Assembly (NCBI GenBank): GCA_045591035.1
Contig: JAZNSG010000027.1
Coordinates: 1-64,000 of the forward strand
Reading direction: 5' to 3'
DNA from: SIG440 sp045591035
Lineage (GTDB): Bacteria > Bacillota > Clostridia > Monoglobales > Monoglobaceae
Length of the DNA stretch: 64,000 nt
In this document: positions 60,178 through 64,000 of the stretch, in pieces
How the letters are laid out: the number at the start of each line of letters is the position of its first letter
Numbering within the stretch: the stretch's first letter is position 1
Translations under genes and position numbers: made by a program
The notes under the pieces: model-generated
Database searches by the model: none
Told to the model about the DNA's origin: nothing
Seen by the model: only the letters and a program-made list of their open reading frames with translations

Positions 60178-60225
60178 TATTTCGACAATATTTGACAATC
60201 TTTGTATATTAACATCAAGTTAAAA
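60178..60225. other. Gap between the DUF559 unit and the RNA locus
   Basis: A plus-strand promoter-like pair TCGACA (60182-60187), 17 bases, TATATT (60205-60210) is present and would read toward the structured region. It is weaker than the minus-strand promoter. Confidence 0.35.
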
Positions 60226-60480
60226 CCAAAAACAAGCTGACAACTTTGTTGTCGCGAATCGACTCTTCCATGAGTTCTCGCTTCGCTCCATGAATTGAAT
60301 TCATTATAATTATTGTCGAGGAAACGGCGAAACGCCGTTTTTAGCGGAACGAGTTCCGCAACTTTTAAGCAAGGAGCTTGAAAGCCTCGTATAATTGCAA
60401 TAATGTCGGTCTATGGAAACAGCGTTTTCATAGGTGTTTGCGATAGGTCTCAAACAAAAACGCATATGCATTTCACCGAC
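60226..60480 (-). ncRNA. Candidate structured non-coding RNA, unrecognised
   Basis: Minus strand RNA of about 255 nt, with no supported reading frame. From the 5' end: GTCGGT (60475-60480) pairs with ACCGAC, enclosing GCATATGC, GTTTG...CAAAC and CTATGAAAAC...GTTTCCATAG. Then CGAGG/CCTCG, extended by ATTATTG/CAATAAT, encloses AAGC...GCTT, GCGGAACTCGTTCCGC and CGGCGTTTCGCCG. A final hairpin GACAAC-AAA-GTTGTC is followed by AGCTTGTTTTT. The 5' stem begins at the predicted start. It does not fit RNase P, tmRNA, SRP or 6S by eye. Precise ends and strand are inferred. Confidence 0.6.
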
Positions 60481-60484
60481 TATT

Positions 60485-60512
60485 ATTATAGCATACAAAA
60501 GTAAATTTTCAA
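60485..60512 (-). promoter_or_regulatory. Promoter of the candidate RNA
   Basis: Minus strand TTGAAA (60507-60512), 16-base spacer, TATAAT (60485-60490), just after the GNAT stop codon and five to seven bases before the first RNA stem. Confidence 0.75.
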
Positions 60513-60519
60513 GTAATTA

Positions 60520-61293
60520 CTAATCAAAATATATGCCGAAATATGGCCCTGATAATTCCCCGGGGAAAACCATATAAGTAGGCGCACCATTTTTGTCGGG
60601 ATAAGAATACTTCACCGTTTCTGCCCCTAATTCCGAGCCAATAAAATTAGCTGTTTCCTCAGGTTTTTCTGCAATTAATTCTTTTATAAAGACAGTTTCT
60701 TTTTCCTTATGCAAAAATGCAAATTCTGCTCTTCCCCCAGCATTCTGTATCTCATAAAATTCACCACTATACATAGTCTTGGCAAACAGCAACATTTCGG
60801 CATCCCATTTTATAAAATTTCTTTCACCAAAAAACAGATTACGCAGAGCTTCATATTCTTTTACAGTTATTTTTTTAAGACTCCGTTTTGACTTATTTGT
60901 TTTCTTCACGTAAAGCTCTTTTTTTGCAAGTAAAGGTACTTTTACAAAATCCATTTTTGCATAGAATTCAAAAAGGCTTTCGTTTTGTGGTACTAAAACA
61001 AGAAAAGCATACTTTTGACTGTCTTTTACGCTATCCATTAAAGATTTACATATCCCTTGCCCTCTATAATCAGGATGAGTAGCTACAGCATAAATATATC
61101 CTCCGTTTTTATTATCGTATTCCACAGGCAGAACAGAGAGCATTCCTTTTACAATTCCGTTATCCTCGTAAACAACAAAGTATTTCAGAAGAGTTTCGAG
61201 ATATTTATCTATGTCATTTACACTATCGCCAAAAGCCTTGTTCCAAAGCCATATAATCTGGTTCCTATGGCGTATGTCGGCCGGTAAAATCAT
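60520..61293 (-). CDS. GNAT-family N-acetyltransferase
   Basis: 257 residues. The GNAT domain is the first half, with IYAVATHPDYRGQGICKSLMD (about 63-83, split here as VATHPDYRGQGICKSLM) as motif A for acetyl-CoA and LVPQNESLFEFYAKMDF as motif B. The second half is an extra domain of unknown function. Its start overlaps the stop of the DUF2156 gene by four bases, so the two are translationally coupled. Substrate unknown. Confidence 0.85.
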   Translation of the reverse strand: MILPADIRHRNQIIWLWNKAFGDSVNDIDKYLETLLKYFVVYEDNGIVKGMLSVLPVEYDNKNGGYIYAVATHPDYRGQGICKSLMDSVKDSQKYAFLVLVPQNESLFEFYAKMDFVKVPLLAKKELYVKKTNKSKRSLKKITVKEYEALRNLFFGERNFIKWDAEMLLFAKTMYSGEFYEIQNAGGRAEFAFLHKEKETVFIKELIAEKPEETANFIGSELGAETVKYSYPDKNGAPTYMVFPGELSGPYFGIYFD

Positions 61294-62180
61294 ACATTTT
61301 GTTCCTTTACTTCGTATTTTTTTACAATTTCGACAGGTTTATATGAAAGCTTGGCTTTCCTCAATTTTTCATCACCTGCATCATCTTCCCTGTTCACGAA
61401 CTCATACTCCATACAGTTATGGCGAACAAACTCCCTATTTATAATCTGATATGCACCGGTAATATGCGAAAAGGCTTTTTCGATGTGTACCAAAAAGGTT
61501 TTGTCATTAAGCCTGTCACCAAGAGAAAAGGCCACAACTTCTCCTCCGCATCTAATAAGACCGCCTGAAAGTTTCAATTCACTAATATGCGCAAGTGCAC
61601 GTTTAACCACCTGAGTTTCATCCGAGAGTCCCTTTTTGCTTCCAGCATCAACCATTTGACACCACTTCTCATGCATTTTAACTACTTCTTCAACATTTTC
61701 AGTTGTTATTTCTTCGTAACTCCAATCGGGATTTTCAGCAATAAATCTATTAATATGATTTCTCTTTGCGCTGAGCTTTTTCCCCTTTAAAGTCGCAAGT
61801 TCTTCCCTCAAATACACATAATCTCCGTCATCTCGTACTTCTCTGAACACAAACCGTCCCGGAGCTATAGACTCTAAATATGCTTTATTTTTCTCACTTA
61901 CGCTATAAAAACACACCTTTTCTTTCAGCAGTTTTTTTACAGCTGCATCTATATCTCCGGTTCCACAAGGAAAAAGATAGGACTTTTTATCTCCGCCGCT
62001 CCTTATAAGCAAAACATCATCTTCTATTTTAAATTCAATATTAAATACGTCCTGCCATAAAAACAGTGTAGTAAAATTATATTCAAGACTTGGACAATCG
62101 CATTTTGTCAATATTTCATCTATTGCCTTCTTGTCTTCTATTTTTGCTCTTTTAAATTGAGGTTTAATTTGTTCCTCCAT
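61290..62180 (-). CDS. DUF2156 (phosphatidylglycerol lysyltransferase C-terminal-like) protein
   Basis: 296 residues with two tandem GNAT-like folds as in the DUF2156/LPG_synthase_C family. Marks are CPSLEYNFTTLFLWQDVFNI near 28, KKLSAKRNHINRF near 135 and NREDDAGDEKLRKAKLSYKP near 265, the last typical of family members. There is no membrane segment, so it is not a full MprF. The acceptor is unknown; amino-acyl transfer from tRNA is a family possibility. It precedes GNAT in a two-gene operon. Confidence 0.9.
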   Translation of the reverse strand: MEEQIKPQFKRAKIEDKKAIDEILTKCDCPSLEYNFTTLFLWQDVFNIEFKIEDDVLLIRSGGDKKSYLFPCGTGDIDAAVKKLLKEKVCFYSVSEKNKAYLESIAPGRFVFREVRDDGDYVYLREELATLKGKKLSAKRNHINRFIAENPDWSYEEITTENVEEVVKMHEKWCQMVDAGSKKGLSDETQVVKRALAHISELKLSGGLIRCGGEVVAFSLGDRLNDKTFLVHIEKAFSHITGAYQIINREFVRHNCMEYEFVNREDDAGDEKLRKAKLSYKPVEIVKKYEVKEQNV

Positions 62181-62232
62181 AATTTCTCCTTTATATAATA
62201 CTTAAGCCTATTTTATAGCGGATATATTTCTA

Positions 62233-63564
62233 CTATTTTACCACAAGGCACTCTTCGATTCCATAATACTCAAAGCACTCAATTGCAGACTCACTCACTT
62301 CTTCACCACAGACCAAAACAGGCACCGCGGGGGGACAGTTTATGCTCAAATCCGCAAGAATTCGACCTTTTGCATCATTTACAGATACTTTTTCACTCTC
62401 GGAAAGCATAGCTCTTCTGATTGGCATAACCCTTTTAGGTTCTTCCAATTGGGGACTGACAGACTTCACTTTATCTTTTCGTGGGATGCTTGTGAGTGCT
62501 TTTTCAAGGAGTTTTAGTTCCTTTTTGCCGGTATTTGAAGAAAACATCATTACCACAAAATCCGGGTCAGCAAACTCACATATAATATTATCCTGTTCAA
62601 GGAGTTTCGCTAAATCCAATCCCATATATCCATAATCTTTCCCCAAAATGGTCATTTTCAAAGGCTCATCTCCAAAAAACGAATATCCGCATTCTTCAAG
62701 ACGCATTTTCATTTCGCCGACCATTTTTGATACTTCCTCGACATCCTCTGAAAAACCTTTTTCAAGGTACTTGTTCACCTTGTCAAGAGACTGCAAAATC
62801 AAATACGACGGACTTGTTGACGCAAAATTCGACATAGCCCTCTCAACATAGTCAAACAAAAACTCCGGTGCATTTTTTGACAAATGGAGATATGCCCCAC
62901 CCGTAAGCACCGGCAATGTTTTATGTGCCGAGTCGCAACAAATATCCACACCCAAATCCAAAGGATGCATGGATTTTTTAAGAAACTTTAAATATGCACC
63001 ATGAGCATTGTCCACAACGAAAAGCACATTATATTTCTTGCATAAAGTCGCCAAGCCCTCTATATCAGCAATATTTCCCGGGTAATCAGGGCTTGTGACA
63101 TAAAGTGCCGCAGGTGACTTTTCGGCAATCATTTTTTCTATAGTCCCCAAATCAGGCCTACACGAAAGAAGGCTGTTATCCTTTGAGAAAATCCATTCAA
63201 CCTGAGCATCCATCATAGCCGCAGCTGAAACAAAGGTTTTGTGAGCATTACGAAAAGCCAATATCAAAGGCTTTTTCCCCATTTTTTGAGCATAAATACC
63301 AGAAAGAAAAACCATCGCCCTGATTGCCAATGATGAACCTTCAGTCGAGTATACCGTCTTTCCCGAACCAAAAAGGCGTGATGCATTTGCTTCACTTTCT
63401 TTTATAATTCCTTTAGCATTATACAAAACATCTGCGCCACAAATCTCGGTTATATCAAATGGCTCAGGCCCAAGCGTCTGTTTTCCCTTATGCCCGGGCA
63501 TATGAAACCGACAAGCTTTTTTTTCATTATATTCTTTAACAAAATCAAAGATGGGTGTATTCAT
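62233..63564 (-). CDS. Orn/Lys/Arg decarboxylase-family PLP enzyme
   Basis: 443 residues from the ATG at 63564 (a TTG two codons upstream is possible). Fold-type I PLP enzyme; the Schiff-base Lys is in CDSAHKTLPVLTGGAYL near 220, with FHMPGHKG near 20 and DNAHGAYLKF near 185. A C-terminal decarboxylase domain follows, ending after NCPPAVPVLVCGEEVS, shorter than in longer SpeA/LdcI proteins. Substrate (arginine, lysine or ornithine) not assignable. It begins next to the radical SAM gene stop codon. Confidence 0.92.
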   Translation of the reverse strand: MNTPIFDFVKEYNEKKACRFHMPGHKGKQTLGPEPFDITEICGADVLYNAKGIIKESEANASRLFGSGKTVYSTEGSSLAIRAMVFLSGIYAQKMGKKPLILAFRNAHKTFVSAAAMMDAQVEWIFSKDNSLLSCRPDLGTIEKMIAEKSPAALYVTSPDYPGNIADIEGLATLCKKYNVLFVVDNAHGAYLKFLKKSMHPLDLGVDICCDSAHKTLPVLTGGAYLHLSKNAPEFLFDYVERAMSNFASTSPSYLILQSLDKVNKYLEKGFSEDVEEVSKMVGEMKMRLEECGYSFFGDEPLKMTILGKDYGYMGLDLAKLLEQDNIICEFADPDFVVMMFSSNTGKKELKLLEKALTSIPRKDKVKSVSPQLEEPKRVMPIRRAMLSESEKVSVNDAKGRILADLSINCPPAVPVLVCGEEVSESAIECFEYYGIEECLVVK

Positions 63565-63566
63565 AA

Positions 63567-64000
63567 TCAATCAACCAATTTCCTGGATACTTCCAAAAAT
63601 ATCGCACATTCCATTCTCTTTCTGAAAAGCTCACAGCCCTGGCTGTAAACTCCTTTTATGCTGCCCGTAGCATGATAAGCATTCGCAGCACAACCACCTG
63701 AGCAATAAAGCTTTGCCCAACAATCCCTGCATTCAGGTCTGGAATATACGTTGCATGACTTAAAATCACATTGAGTCTCAGTATTTGTCACGCCTTCCCA
63801 TATATCCCCAAGTCTGAACTTTTCGTCACCAACAAACTGATGACAAGGATAAAGGTCGCCCCAAGGGGTGACTGCCATATATTCAGTTCCCGAGCCGCAC
63901 CCTGAAATCTTTTTATAGATACACGGTCCACCCGTCAAATCAATCATATAGTGATAGAAGGTGAATGGTTTGCCCGATTTTTCCCGAAACAGCATAAGCT
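63567..64000 (-). CDS. Radical SAM/SPASM protein, C-terminal part (SCIFF maturase-like)
   Basis: Partial: the frame is open through the right edge and the start lies beyond it. The 140 residues seen are a SPASM domain with extra Fe-S clusters. GCGSGTEYMAVTPWGDLYPCHQF and CRDCWAKLYCSGGCAANAY, with C...C spacing, closely resemble the SCIFF peptide maturase that crosslinks Cys thioethers in Clostridia. The radical SAM core is not in the window. It precedes the decarboxylase gene, with overlapping ends. Confidence 0.85.
   Translation of the reverse strand, partial: LMLFREKSGKPFTFYHYMIDLTGGPCIYKKISGCGSGTEYMAVTPWGDLYPCHQFVGDEKFRLGDIWEGVTNTETQCDFKSCNVYSRPECRDCWAKLYCSGGCAANAYHATGSIKGVYSQGCELFRKRMECAIFLEVSRKLVD

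Noticed and set aside
60182..60210. Plus-strand promoter into the RNA region
   Set aside because: TCGACA-N17-TATATT is plausible, but the minus-strand pair is stronger, starts exactly at a stem, and is followed by a T-run terminator. Kept only as an alternative.
60310..60498. 62-codon minus-strand reading frame over the RNA region
   Set aside because: It has no ribosome site, an odd composition and crosses the helices of the candidate RNA. The structure and promoter explain the region better.
1..64000. tRNA, rRNA, CRISPR arrays, prophage or IS transposases
   Set aside because: No cloverleaf with CCA-compatible ends, rRNA segment, spaced repeats, phage genes or transposase motifs were seen by eye.

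Overview
The window is AT-rich DNA from a Gram-positive anaerobe, most likely a gut-type member of the Clostridia (Oscillospiraceae-like). The pointers are an IspH-ribosomal protein S1 fusion, dimeric GlyQS, an archaeal-type ProS, CdaA/YbbR, a SCIFF-maturase-like SPASM domain at the right edge, T-box and FMN/lysine riboswitches, and strong AGGAGG-type ribosome binding sites with many TTGACA-N17-TATAAT promoters. Most genes lie on the minus strand. I saw no rRNA, tRNA, CRISPR array, prophage or intact transposase.

Bases 1-7,000 hold lysine-riboswitch-controlled dapA, an FMN-riboswitch-controlled RibU-type riboflavin importer, and a small catabolic-looking group: an AraC regulator, an unrecognised Cys-rich protein, an atypical DHDPS/NAL-family aldolase, an aldo/keto reductase and a PtmA-like SDR. 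Bases 7,000-36,700 are core housekeeping. They carry pheST behind a Phe T-box, a UPF0182 membrane protein, glyQS-holB-ricT-smc-ftsY, comEC (competence domain only), murD, cmk-plsC-ispH/rpsA, ychF, and proS-cdaA-cdaR-FAD dehydrogenase-malQ.

Bases 36,700-47,800 are transport and envelope genes: a CopA ATPase ending in a CopZ-like domain, LysR facing a PutP symporter, a CPA2 antiporter, a DUF4358 lipoprotein-MBOAT-DHHW O-acetylation group, and LOG-GtrA.

Bases 47,800-60,500 look like an accessory zone sprinkled with short dispersed repeats and MITE-like elements. It carries an amino-acid permease, a DUF4430 lipoprotein, an AAC(3)-family acetyltransferase, a 49-residue membrane protein, an IclR-controlled operon (MmsA, IolC, class II aldolase, UxaB) that mixes inositol and hexuronate enzymes, a probably frameshifted DUF3791 gene, and a DUF559 endonuclease-like gene whose ribosome binding site and C-terminal tail come from the flanking repeat.

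The most interesting item is at 60,226-60,512 on the minus strand. A good promoter drives an about 255-nt, protein-free, densely structured region ending in a terminator-like hairpin: a candidate non-coding RNA that I do not recognise. The window closes with a GNAT protein, a DUF2156 protein, an Orn/Lys/Arg decarboxylase-family enzyme and the SPASM end of a radical SAM protein.
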